A program made the translations under genes and the position numbers. Positions 27,448-34,800 of a DNA stretch of 57,097 bases are shown one piece after another. The notes beneath the pieces were generated by a model that saw only the letters and a list, made by a program, of their open reading frames with translations, was not told where the DNA came from and did no database searches. The DNA is from an uncultured Lachnospiraceae bacterium. GTDB lineage: Bacteria > Bacillota > Clostridia > Lachnospirales > Lachnospiraceae. The stretch spans positions 1-57,097 of the forward strand of contig CANQRU010000019.1 in the NCBI GenBank assembly GCA_947626395.1. The letters are read 5' to 3'. Within the stretch, counting starts at the first letter, position 1. Every line of letters begins with the position of its first letter.

Positions 27448-28452
27448 TTATGAAACGCTGTCTGTCTCAGCATCCGGTTCTGCCGCGTCCGGCTCCGCCC
27501 CGGCCGCTTGCTGCTCCATTTCCTTCAGATCCACCTGCAGTTCTTCCTCCACCTCGCTTCGGATCTCCTCGGCCCGGACAGGATCCATATCCGGAAGATT
27601 CTCCGTAGAACCAATGCCGAAGCGGCGCAGGAACTCCTCTGTCGTGGCGAAAAGCGACGGACGGCCCGGCGCGTCCAGCCTTCCGATCTCCTCCACCAGC
27701 CCATATTCTACCAGACGGCTGACCGCATGGTCGGAATTAACGCCGCGGATCTTCTCGATCTCCGCCCTGGTCACCGGCTGCTTATAGGCGATGATGGACA
27801 GTGTCTCCAGCGCCACGTCCGTCAGCACCTGCCGCCTGGGCGCCGAAGCCACCCGGATCAGATTCTCGTAGAAACGGCCGCGGGTACACAGCTGGTAGCT
27901 GTCCTCCAGGCGGATCACCTGCATGCCACGGTTTTCATGATCGTAACGCCAGGCAAGATTCTCCACCACCTTCCGTGTCATATCCGTATTCTGGCCGATC
28001 GCCACGGCCAGCTGTCCCAGTTCCACCGGGCTTCCCATCGTAAACAGGACCGCCTCGACGACTGCCTCCCAGTCGGTCTCCGGATCATGGACACATGCTT
28101 CCGGCTGCTTTGCGTCAGCCTTTTCTGTCTTCGCGGTGTCCGGTGCCTGCGGCGTCTCGTGATACGCCGGTTCTTCTGCCGGTGTATCCTGACGAGCCGG
28201 CTCTGTCTCCTGCACTTCCTGACACGCCGGTTCTTCTGCCGGCTTCTCCTGTTCAGGCAGCTCTGTCTCCTGCTCCGGCAGTTCCGTCTCATGTATCTCC
28301 CGGCGGGCCAGTTCCTCCTCTATAGCATCCCGGCGGACCTGCTCCTCTTCCAGTGCATCCTGCCGGGCCAGTTCTTCCTCCAGAGCATCCTGGCGGGCCT
28401 GGATCGCATCCAAGTCAAACTCCTCGTCGTCCCAATCTTCCTTGTTATTCAT
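27448..28452 (-). CDS. scpB: segregation and condensation protein B with long acidic N-terminal extension
   Basis: A 334-residue ScpB. The core (about residues 125-310) has the two winged helices: VVEAVLFTMGSPVELGQLA, ALETLSIIAYKQPVTRAEIE, KIRGVNSDHAVSRLVEYGL and GRPSLFATTEEFLRRFG. It dimerises and binds ScpA in the SMC condensin. Other ScpB proteins are about 180-200 residues; here ~120 extra residues form two repeat blocks, one of RQDALEEELA units and one of PEQE/PAEEPA units. The start ATG 28450-28452 follows GAGG and lies ten bases after the scpA stop. The extension is in frame and well expressed by context, so it is part of the protein rather than a wrong start. Confidence 0.9.
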   Translation of the reverse strand: MNNKEDWDDEEFDLDAIQARQDALEEELARQDALEEEQVRRDAIEEELARREIHETELPEQETELPEQEKPAEEPACQEVQETEPARQDTPAEEPAYHETPQAPDTAKTEKADAKQPEACVHDPETDWEAVVEAVLFTMGSPVELGQLAVAIGQNTDMTRKVVENLAWRYDHENRGMQVIRLEDSYQLCTRGRFYENLIRVASAPRRQVLTDVALETLSIIAYKQPVTRAEIEKIRGVNSDHAVSRLVEYGLVEEIGRLDAPGRPSLFATTEEFLRRFGIGSTENLPDMDPVRAEEIRSEVEEELQVDLKEMEQQAAGAEPDAAEPDAETDSVS

Positions 28453-28462
28453 TCCGCGCCTC

Positions 28463-29260
28463 TTATTTCTCAAAATCTTCCAGACCGTCCAGATCAAGTC
28501 CCTCCAGACCGCCTTCCGTATCCACCGCTTCGATATCCATATCGTCAAACAGCGCCGCCTGCGTCAGCCGGATCCGGCCCATCCGCATCAGTTCCAGAAT
28601 CGCCAGGAAGGTGACTACCACTTCCACCTTATCTGCCTGATCCGTCAGCATCTGCCGGAAACGGAACCGCCGTTTCTGTCTGGCGTAATCCAGAACCGAA
28701 CCGATCTTTTTCTCCAGGCTTACGCTCTCCTTCTTAATTTCCCCGAAACGGCTGCGGATCGGATCCACCCGGTCGTCCTGCCGCTTCATGACCGATGCGA
28801 AAATGTTCTGGAGCTTCGCAAGAGTCAGTCCGTCAAGAAGCGCGTCCAGATCCACCGGCGGTTCATATCCGGCCACCTCCTTCGGTATGGCCGGCGCCTT
28901 ATAGAAATGCTTCTCCGCGTCCTGCTCCATCTCCTGAAGCTGAACGGCCATCTGCTTGTACATCTTGTATTCCAGAAGCCGAGCCACCAGTTCCGCCCTG
29001 GGATCTTCCTCCCCGCCTTCCTCATCCTCCTGGACAGGCAGAAGCATTCTGGACTTGATATCGATCAATGTGGCCGCCATAACCAGAAATTCGCTGACCA
29101 CATCCAGATTCTCCGCCTCCATATGGCTCACATAATCCAGATACTGCTCCGTGATCATCACGATGGGAATATCGTAAATACTGACTTTATTTTTCTCGAT
29201 CAGATGGAGAAGAAGGTCCAGAGGCCCTTCAAAATTCTCCAGCTTATAGGATATGCTCAT
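28463..29260 (-). CDS. scpA: segregation and condensation protein A
   Basis: A 265-residue kleisin of the SMC complex. Family landmarks: YKLENFEGPLDLLLHLIEKN at the N-terminus, YDIPIVMITEQYLDYV, LVMAATLIDIKSRMLLP and the C-terminal winged helix (VVVTFLAILELMRMGRIRL). It bridges the SMC heads and recruits ScpB, which is encoded just downstream. Its own ribosome-binding site is weak (AAGGG 13 bases upstream). It follows the phosphoesterase gene by 74 bases on the same strand. Confidence 0.95.
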   Translation of the reverse strand: MSISYKLENFEGPLDLLLHLIEKNKVSIYDIPIVMITEQYLDYVSHMEAENLDVVSEFLVMAATLIDIKSRMLLPVQEDEEGGEEDPRAELVARLLEYKMYKQMAVQLQEMEQDAEKHFYKAPAIPKEVAGYEPPVDLDALLDGLTLAKLQNIFASVMKRQDDRVDPIRSRFGEIKKESVSLEKKIGSVLDYARQKRRFRFRQMLTDQADKVEVVVTFLAILELMRMGRIRLTQAALFDDMDIEAVDTEGGLEGLDLDGLEDFEK

Positions 29261-29334
29261 CTGTCGTTTATACCCTTCTGTCGGATTTCCGGTTCACGTA
29301 TACCGGAAATGTTATGATCTGCAAACGCGCCGCC

Positions 29335-30192
29335 TCAGGCGCAGCCGCGCGGCCTTACCTTTACCACCACGAGCTGGGCCATATCGTTCAGGCGCAGATT
29401 GACCGAATGGGTGCCGAGGCCCCTTCCCACGATCATCACGCCATTATCTTTACGGTGAATCCCCTGGCACTCTTTCCGGAAAAACTCAAACTGCGGCGTC
29501 ATCACGCCGCCAAGGAACGGAAGCCAGATAGTCCCCCCGTGGTAATGTCCCGCCAGCGTCAGGTCGGCTCCCCATTTCTCATAAGCATCAAAAAATTTAG
29601 GCGAATGAGCCAGAAGGATCTGATACCTCCTCCGGTCCGCCGCGCCAAGACGTCTCTCGATATAACCGGGCGCCAGTTCGTCCGGGCATCTGTGCCTGTA
29701 GTATTTCCTGTCCAGATCCAGCCCGCTGATACACACTTCATCATTATACAGCGCGGTCTCATCCGACAGCCATATGACGCCGCTCTCCGCAAGCTCTCTC
29801 CGGTACCGGCCGTAGACATCGCCGTAACGGCCCCTGTCCCGGTCCAGGCGGTTCTCGTGGTTGCCGTTCCCGTAATATACCCGGAAACGGGAAGCAAGCT
29901 TCTTCACAAAATCCAGGGCCGGCCCGATCTCCACCCGTTCCCCGGCGATCATCATGTCCCCGCCGATCAGGACAGCGTCCGGCTTCGCCCGGCCGATGGC
30001 AGACAATAGCCGCCTCTGTCCCTTCCCGAAACAGTTATCATGCAGATCCGTCAGAAATACGAACGTATACTCCTCTGTAACCTTCTCCGACTGCAGTTCA
30101 TATACATCTGTCGCAAAAACCTTCCGCTCATAAACGGACCGCAGACAAAGCCACACTGCGGCCGCCGCCGCAGTGATCAACATCCATACCAT
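29335..30192 (-). CDS. membrane-anchored metallophosphoesterase (YkuE/YaeI-like)
   Basis: A 285-residue calcineurin-like phosphoesterase with one N-terminal span (MLITAAAAAVWLCLR). Metal-binding motifs in order are FLTDLHDNCFG (D-x-H), AVLIGGDMMIAG (GD), YGNGNHENRLDR (GNHE), LLAHSPKFFD and LAGHYHGG (GH-x-H). The YkuE group acts at the membrane on lipid or cell-wall phosphoesters, but the substrate here is not known. It lies in a run DUF6062 - phosphoesterase - scpA - scpB that probably starts at the promoter at 31142-31170. Confidence 0.85.
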   Translation of the reverse strand: MVWMLITAAAAAVWLCLRSVYERKVFATDVYELQSEKVTEEYTFVFLTDLHDNCFGKGQRRLLSAIGRAKPDAVLIGGDMMIAGERVEIGPALDFVKKLASRFRVYYGNGNHENRLDRDRGRYGDVYGRYRRELAESGVIWLSDETALYNDEVCISGLDLDRKYYRHRCPDELAPGYIERRLGAADRRRYQILLAHSPKFFDAYEKWGADLTLAGHYHGGTIWLPFLGGVMTPQFEFFRKECQGIHRKDNGVMIVGRGLGTHSVNLRLNDMAQLVVVKVRPRGCA

Positions 30193-30245
30193 CGTCAGTC
30201 TCCTGCTGTTTCATTTCCCGCTTCACGGCATCGTCCCGCCGGCAA

Positions 30246-31016
30246 TCACTTCTGGTTCTTGAAGACCGGATCCGCCGGATGTCCGCCTACCAGCTTCTGC
30301 ATGGTGCGCTGCACCGCGTCCCTGGAATTCTTCCAGTCTTTGTCCTTATTCAGATAATCGTACTTCTCAATGAGCCAGTCGATATCCTCCTGAATCCGGT
30401 CCAGCTCCCGGTTCATCTGTTCAAACAACACCGGAAAGACTGCCTCCTGTTCCTTCCTTCCAAGCCCCTGGCTGCAGGCGTCTACCAGATCTGCAAAATG
30501 GTGGACGCAGAAACCCTTCGACTCCTTCAGCAGATTCAGGAAATCCTTCTCGTTCTTCACCTGATAGAGAAATGTGTCGATCACGCGCCGGTAGGTCTCA
30601 TCGACACGGCCGCAGACATAGCAGTGGCTCTCCTCGCTCCGGATCCAGTTCCCGACCGAAGTTCCGCTCTGAGCCGATCCCTCCTTCTTCCGGATCAGCC
30701 CGAACATCGAAGACGAGGCAGGTTCCGCCTTAAAAGACGCCATCTCTTTCTTCAAGCCCTCCCGCACATGTTTCATGCGGGTCTTTAAGATCCACGCGTT
30801 GCCCAGGCTGTTGCCGTAATCATACATCATCTTCGTATGATGGCGGCAGAAACCCTGACGGTCCGTCTGGTCCCTGGTATCGCTTTCCATGTAGGAAGAA
30901 CCCAGCACAAATTCGATCGCTTTCTGCTCCAGATCTCTCTCCAGATAGCAGAACGGACACTCGTCCCCGCTTACAAGCGCGTCATGAAGTTCGATCGTAT
31001 ATAATTTCTCTTTCAC
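30246..31016 (-). CDS. DUF6062-type cytoplasmic protein with Cys/His motifs
   Basis: A 256-residue protein of a clostridial family I place, from memory, as DUF6062; the function is unknown. It has four metal-site-like motifs: DECPFCYLERDLEQ near residue 20, QGFCRHHTKMMYD near 55, SHCYVCGRVDETY near 130 and KGFCVHHFADLV near 170. The pattern CxxC..CRHH repeated twice looks like an internal duplication. No signal or membrane segment is seen. The start is taken as GTG 31014-31016 (reads MKEKLYTIELHD), behind GGGGGTGG; a GTG three codons earlier lies too close to it. Confidence 0.75.
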   Translation of the reverse strand: MKEKLYTIELHDALVSGDECPFCYLERDLEQKAIEFVLGSSYMESDTRDQTDRQGFCRHHTKMMYDYGNSLGNAWILKTRMKHVREGLKKEMASFKAEPASSSMFGLIRKKEGSAQSGTSVGNWIRSEESHCYVCGRVDETYRRVIDTFLYQVKNEKDFLNLLKESKGFCVHHFADLVDACSQGLGRKEQEAVFPVLFEQMNRELDRIQEDIDWLIEKYDYLNKDKDWKNSRDAVQRTMQKLVGGHPADPVFKNQK

Positions 31017-31141
31017 AGTATCCACCCCCGAAGTTTCTTTTATTACGTCATCATTATTCTATCATACACGGTCAGATGCCCTTCCGTCAAGCAGAGAATC
31101 TTTTGTGTGACATCAGGGTATTTTGTCGCCCTTTTACAGTC

Positions 31142-31170
31142 ATTTTACAATATTATCCAATTATGGTCAA
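31142..31170 (-). promoter_or_regulatory. predicted promoter of DUF6062-phosphoesterase-scpAB run
   Basis: TTGACC (31165-31170) and TAAAAT (31142-31147) with a 17-base spacer on the minus strand. A second TTGACC lies nine bases further upstream, giving a tandem GGTCAAT repeat on the plus strand that could be a regulator site. Confidence 0.6.
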
Positions 31171-31218
31171 TGGTCAAATGAATATTTCTGCCGTTAAATA
31201 AAATTGTGAGGTGGAAAA

Positions 31219-31470
31219 ATGATCATTTACGAGCCCCTGTGGCGTACGATGAAGGAACGCAAAATTACACAGTACCGGCTGATCCACTACTACGGCATCA
31301 GCCCCGGTCAGATCAACCGGCTGCGAAAGAACGAATACGTTTCTACGCATACCATAGGAATGCTCTGTACGATCCTGGACTGCAGCGTATCGGATATCAT
31401 GGAATTCCGCATGGACGACAGCGAATATGTATTCCGAAATAATTATCCGGACTATACGATACCAAAATAA
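31219..31470 (+). CDS. small Xre/Cro-type helix-turn-helix protein
   Basis: An 83-residue DNA-binding protein: LWRTMKERKITQYRLIHYYGISPGQINRLRKNEYVSTHTI.., followed by LCTILDCSVSDIMEF, the usual end of a Cro/CI-type domain. GTGAGGTGG lies before the ATG. It has only the DNA-binding domain plus a short acidic-aromatic tail. It is a single plus-strand gene, divergent from the DUF6062 run. The tandem GGTCAAT at 31165-31178 in the shared gap could be its operator; this is inference. Confidence 0.8.
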   Translation: MIIYEPLWRTMKERKITQYRLIHYYGISPGQINRLRKNEYVSTHTIGMLCTILDCSVSDIMEFRMDDSEYVFRNNYPDYTIPK

Positions 31471-31508
31471 CAACCGGCTTTCCCGCAAAGATAAGGGAAC
31501 GCCGGTTG
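31471..31508. terminator. bidirectional terminator
   Basis: CAACCGGC/GCCGGTTG (8 bp), one mismatch, then TTCCC/GGGAA close a hairpin between the convergent HTH gene and the carboxypeptidase gene. The flanks are only moderately T-rich on either strand. Confidence 0.7.
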
Positions 31509-31570
31509 TCTGCTATTACGTATTCTTTCTGATTTCCGTTTTCTGTTATTCAGTTTCTGTCCATGCGCCG

Positions 31571-33091
31571 TCAGTTTCCCGTCCATGCGCCGTCCGCGCC
31601 AAGCGTATAACCATCCGGCGTCACAGTACCCTTAAGCATCGTACCGTTTCCGCCCAGATAGAACCATTTGCCGTTATCCTGCACCCAGTAGTTCTTCGCC
31701 ATAGCCCCGCTGCTTCTGAAATAATACCAGTCGCCGTTGACGAACAGCCGCCAGCCTGTCGCCATGTAACCGTTCGCATCGATCCAGTATTCGGTTCCGT
31801 CAAGGTTCAGCCATTCTCCGGCCGCGTAACGGCCGTCAGACTTGACATAATACCAGCCTGTGGCATTCTGGCCCCAGCCCGTCTTCGCTGCCGCAGCCGC
31901 TGTCTCCGGCTGCTGGGAAGAGGGAGCCTCCTGGGTCGCGGGAGATGTCGGGGCCTGGGTCTCAGAGGCTGCAGGAGCCTGCGTCTCGGGGGATGCAGGA
32001 GCCTGCGTCTCAGGACTTGCAGGAGCCTGCGTCTCAGGGGCTGCAGGAGCCTGCGTCTCAGGGCTTGCAGGAGCCTGCGTCTCAGGGGCTGCAGGGGCCT
32101 GCGTCTCAGAACCTGCCTGAGTCTGTGTCTCCGGAGCCGTGGTCTGAGGCCCTGCCTGCGCGGGAGCGCTTCCCTGCGGTCCGGATGCACCGGCCGCCAT
32201 CTTCGCGAAGCCGTAATCCAGAAGCGCCTTCGTATCCGTATAATGGGTTCCGTTCGCCTTCATGACGACGGCCACCAGACGCACGCCGTTCCGTTCCGCG
32301 CCTGTCACCAGCGTGTTCCCGGCCAGGGATGTAAACCCGGTCTTACCGCCGATAATCCCCTCGTAATACCTGGAATCGTCAGGATACAGCATCTTATGGC
32401 CCATGGTGATCGTCCTGGCCCCACTCGTCTTCGTGGCCGGAAGCTTGTAGGACAGGGTCGTGTCGATCTCCCGCAGGACCGAATTGGCAAAGGCCGCCCG
32501 GCCGATCAGCGCCATATCGTACGGCGTCGTATAATGGTTCGGATCATTCAGTCCGTGCGGATTCACAAAATGGGTATTCGTACACCCCAGCGCCGCCGCC
32601 TTCTTATTCATCAGATCGGCAAACGCGGATATGCTTCCCGATACATGCTCCGCCAGGGCATTCCCCACCTCATTGGCCGATTTCAGAAGCAGCGCGTAAA
32701 GACACTGCCGCACAGTCAGCTGATCGCCTTCCACCATGCCAAGGGAGACCGCTCCTGCCTCCAGGTTCGTAGTGGCTGTTTTTGAAAATGTTACCGTGCC
32801 GTCCAGATCGCAGTTCTCGATCACCAGAAGCGCCGTCATCAGCTTGGTGATACTGGCCGGGTAATACTTCGTATTGGCATTCTTCCCATAGAGGATCTGT
32901 CCGGTGGCAGCGTCAATGACTACCGCTCCCTGAGCCTGGATCTGCGGCTCCGAAACCGAAGCCGCGCCGCCCGCATTCTGCGTCGCGTAAGCCGCGGACT
33001 GCGGCAGCAAAACCAGACACACCGCCAGCAGGATCGCCGTCAGTCTTCCGCAGCGCATCCTGTATGCATGAAACATCCCTCGTTCTTTCAT
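31571..33091 (-). CDS. D-alanyl-D-alanine carboxypeptidase (S11/PBP5 type) with Pro-rich repeats and cell-wall-binding tail
   Basis: A 506-residue exported peptidase: signal peptide (LTAILLAVCLVLLPQSAAYA), catalytic SxxK in PASITKLMTALLVIE near residue 82, SxN in LLKSANEVGNALAE near 138 and KTG in GGKTGFTSLAGNTLV near 245. It trims the terminal D-Ala of peptidoglycan stem peptides. The usual C-terminal beta domain is replaced by a linker of ETQAPA(A/S)P octapeptides (residues ~325-385) and then four or more choline-binding-type repeats (GWYYVKSDGRY, EYWIDANGYM, DWYYFRSSGAM, KWFYLGGNGTM). The final TVTPDGYTLGADGAW matches the tail of the SGNH protein at 1.4 kb. The start is uncertain by a few codons. 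Confidence 0.92.
   Translation of the reverse strand: MKERGMFHAYRMRCGRLTAILLAVCLVLLPQSAAYATQNAGGAASVSEPQIQAQGAVVIDAATGQILYGKNANTKYYPASITKLMTALLVIENCDLDGTVTFSKTATTNLEAGAVSLGMVEGDQLTVRQCLYALLLKSANEVGNALAEHVSGSISAFADLMNKKAAALGCTNTHFVNPHGLNDPNHYTTPYDMALIGRAAFANSVLREIDTTLSYKLPATKTSGARTITMGHKMLYPDDSRYYEGIIGGKTGFTSLAGNTLVTGAERNGVRLVAVVMKANGTHYTDTKALLDYGFAKMAAGASGPQGSAPAQAGPQTTAPETQTQAGSETQAPAAPETQAPASPETQAPAAPETQAPASPETQAPASPETQAPAASETQAPTSPATQEAPSSQQPETAAAAAKTGWGQNATGWYYVKSDGRYAAGEWLNLDGTEYWIDANGYMATGWRLFVNGDWYYFRSSGAMAKNYWVQDNGKWFYLGGNGTMLKGTVTPDGYTLGADGAWTGN
31950..32118. repeat. 24-base coding minisatellite in carboxypeptidase linker
   Basis: About seven tandem 24-base units, plus-strand form GCAGGAGCCTGCGTCTCAGG + GGCT with small changes, each coding an octapeptide of the ETQAPAAP kind. 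Near-identity of units suggests recent expansion, so copy number may vary between strains. Confidence 0.9.
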
Positions 33092-33185
33092 CTCCGTCGT
33101 TCTTTCCCTTCTCTTCTATCTGCCGTCTGTCCCGGCATCCGTCCGCTCTATTGCCGCATCAGGACGGACTTCTGTAATCACCGGA

Positions 33186-34283
33186 TCACTCTGCGCCAAA
33201 TCTCTGCGCCTGCGCCGCGATCAGTTCCTGATCGTCAAAATAGTTGATCTTCATGGCGGCTTTCATCTCCGCCAGCGTCACCGCCGCCTTCTTCTCGGCC
33301 TTTATGCTGCCTTCCTGCAGGATCCGGTAAACCTCCGGAATATTCTTCTCGTAGGCCCTGCGTCTCTCACGGATCGGCTCCAGTTCCGCCTGCATGACTT
33401 CATTCAGGAACTTCTTCACCTTTACGTCGCCCAGGCCGCCTCTCATATAATGGGCCTTCAGTTCATCCAGATTCCGGTACTCCGGCCAGAACTTCGCGAA
33501 ATGCTCATCCCGGCAGAAGGCGTCCAGATAGGTGAACACCGGATTGCCTTCCACACATCCCGGATCCTGGACCCGGATATGATTCGGATCGGTGAACATG
33601 CTCATGATCTTCTTCCTGACGTCTTCCGGTGAATCCGACAGATAAATGCAGTTCCCGAGAGACTTGCTCATCTTCGCGTTGCCGTCGATCCCCGGCAGAC
33701 GCCTGCAGGATTCATTCTGCGGGATCAGCGCCTCCGGTTCTACCAGCACCTCATCATAGATATGGTTAAAACTGCGAACGATCTCCCTTGTCTGCTCGAT
33801 CATCGGCAGCTGATCGTCGCCCACCGGCACCGTCGTCGCCTTAAACGCCGTGATATCCGCCGCCTGGCTGATCGGATAAGTAAAGAATCCTACGGGGATG
33901 CTTGTCTCAAAATTGCGCAGCTTGATCTCGTTCTTCACCGTCGGATTCCGCTGAAGGCGGGACACAGTCACAAGATTCATATAATAAAACGACATCTCCG
34001 TCAGCTCCGGTACCTGCGACTGAATGAACAGCGTCGACTTCGCCGGATCCAGACCGCAGGACAGATAGTCGAGCGCTACCTCTATGATATTCTGGCGCAC
34101 CTTCTCCGGATTGTCCGCGTTGTCCGTCAGCGCCTGCGCGTCGGCGATCATGATATAGATCTCGTCGAACGCGCCGGAATTCTGCAGTTCCACCCGCTGG
34201 CGCAGCGATCCGACATAATGCCCCACGTGGAGCTTCCCGGTCGGCCGGTCTCCCGTCAGTATGATTTTCTTTGATTCAGCCAT
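33186..34283 (-). CDS. trpS: tryptophanyl-tRNA synthetase
   Basis: A 365-residue class I aminoacyl-tRNA synthetase. The HIGH-type motif is [15 protein letters not shown], the KMSKS-type motif is [16 protein letters not shown], and [18 protein letters not shown] is typical of TrpRS. The protein is slightly longer than the ~330-residue B. subtilis enzyme and is close to the second clostridial TrpRS type. GGAGGGG lies before the ATG. There is no T-box leader in the 90 bases between promoter and start, which is unusual among Firmicute trpS genes. Confidence 0.95.
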   Translation of the reverse strand: MAESKKIILTGDRPTGKLHVGHYVGSLRQRVELQNSGAFDEIYIMIADAQALTDNADNPEKVRQNIIEVALDYLSCGLDPAKSTLFIQSQVPELTEMSFYYMNLVTVSRLQRNPTVKNEIKLRNFETSIPVGFFTYPISQAADITAFKATTVPVGDDQLPMIEQTREIVRSFNHIYDEVLVEPEALIPQNESCRRLPGIDGNAKMSKSLGNCIYLSDSPEDVRKKIMSMFTDPNHIRVQDPGCVEGNPVFTYLDAFCRDEHFAKFWPEYRNLDELKAHYMRGGLGDVKVKKFLNEVMQAELEPIRERRRAYEKNIPEVYRILQEGSIKAEKKAAVTLAEMKAAMKINYFDDQELIAAQAQRFGAE

Positions 34284-34349
34284 ATTCCCCTCCTGATATG
34301 ATCATGGTACCGGCGCGCCGGTCTCCCCAGTAATCCATTGCTCCTAATG

Positions 34350-34378
34350 AGTATACCACTCATTTCCGCGATTGCCTA
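34350..34378 (-). promoter_or_regulatory. possible trpS promoter
   Basis: TATACT (34350-34355) with a weak -35, TAGGCA (34373-34378), 17 bases apart on the minus strand. The palindrome at 34309-34322 lies in the predicted leader. Confidence 0.45.
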
Positions 34379-34547
34379 CTGTATTTTTCTAAAAAAACTC
34401 TTACGGAACTATTTCTATTTCGGTCACATGCATCCAAGGCGGCATTCCATAATAAAGAAATTTGCCAGTTACGCAGGAATTCCGGCACATCACATAAACA
34501 CATGACGCCTCTGAGGTATTTACTGAACTGTATTTGGAAATAAATAA

Positions 34548-34575
34548 CGGGAATGACGATCATAAGCCATTCCCG
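34548..34575 (-). terminator. terminator downstream of tRNA-Val
   Basis: CGGGAATG/CATTCCCG, an 8-bp stem, followed on the minus strand by TTATTTATTT, 25 bases after the tRNA. Confidence 0.7.
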
Positions 34576-34599
34576 CTATCCTCACGCTTCCGCGTTCTC

Positions 34600-34672
34600 T
34601 GGAGACAACAGGGCTCGAACCTGCGACCCCATGCGTGTGATGCATGTGCTCTCCCAGCTGAGCTATGCCTCC
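34600..34672 (-). tRNA. tRNA-Val (anticodon CAC)
   Basis: Read on the minus strand. Acceptor stem GGAGGCA/TGTCTCC (one G-U), D arm GCTC AGCTGGGA GAGC, anticodon stem CATGC/GCATG around loop ATCACAC with anticodon CAC (34637-34639), T arm GCAGG TTCGAGC CCTGT, discriminator A at 34600. CCA is not encoded. It reads GUG Val codons. It has its own promoter and terminator. Confidence 0.95.
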
Positions 34673-34679
34673 GTCACAT

Positions 34680-34707
34680 ATTGTATCATAAGACGGAAAA
34701 ATTGCAA
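34680..34707 (-). promoter_or_regulatory. promoter of tRNA-Val
   Basis: TTGCAA (34702-34707) and TACAAT (34680-34685), 16 bases apart on the minus strand, eight bases from the tRNA 5' end. Confidence 0.65.
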
Positions 34708-34742
34708 GCACTTTTTTTACATTTTGAAAATAGAAATGAAAA

Positions 34743-34772
34743 GCGGGAACCTTCCATTCCGAAGATTCCCGC
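34743..34772 (-). terminator. terminator downstream of nrdD
   Basis: GCGGGAA/TTCCCGC stem, partly extendable through CTT/AAG, followed on the minus strand by TTTTCATTT, 29 bases after the nrdD stop. Confidence 0.75.
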
Positions 34773-34800
34773 CGATCCTTCTGTCTATGGGGCTTTCCGC

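Larger units (their letters stand above)
34284..34599. other. intergenic region between trpS and tRNA-Val
   Basis: About 315 bases without a gene. It contains the trpS promoter candidate, a perfect 14-base palindrome ACCGGCGCGCCGGT (34309-34322) just upstream of the trpS ribosome-binding site, and the tRNA terminator hairpin. The middle (34380-34540) is AT-rich with nothing I recognise. Confidence 0.6.

Noticed and set aside
34284-34599. T-box riboswitch for trpS
   Set aside because: The conserved T-box sequence (AGGGTGGNACCGCG) is absent on the minus strand.
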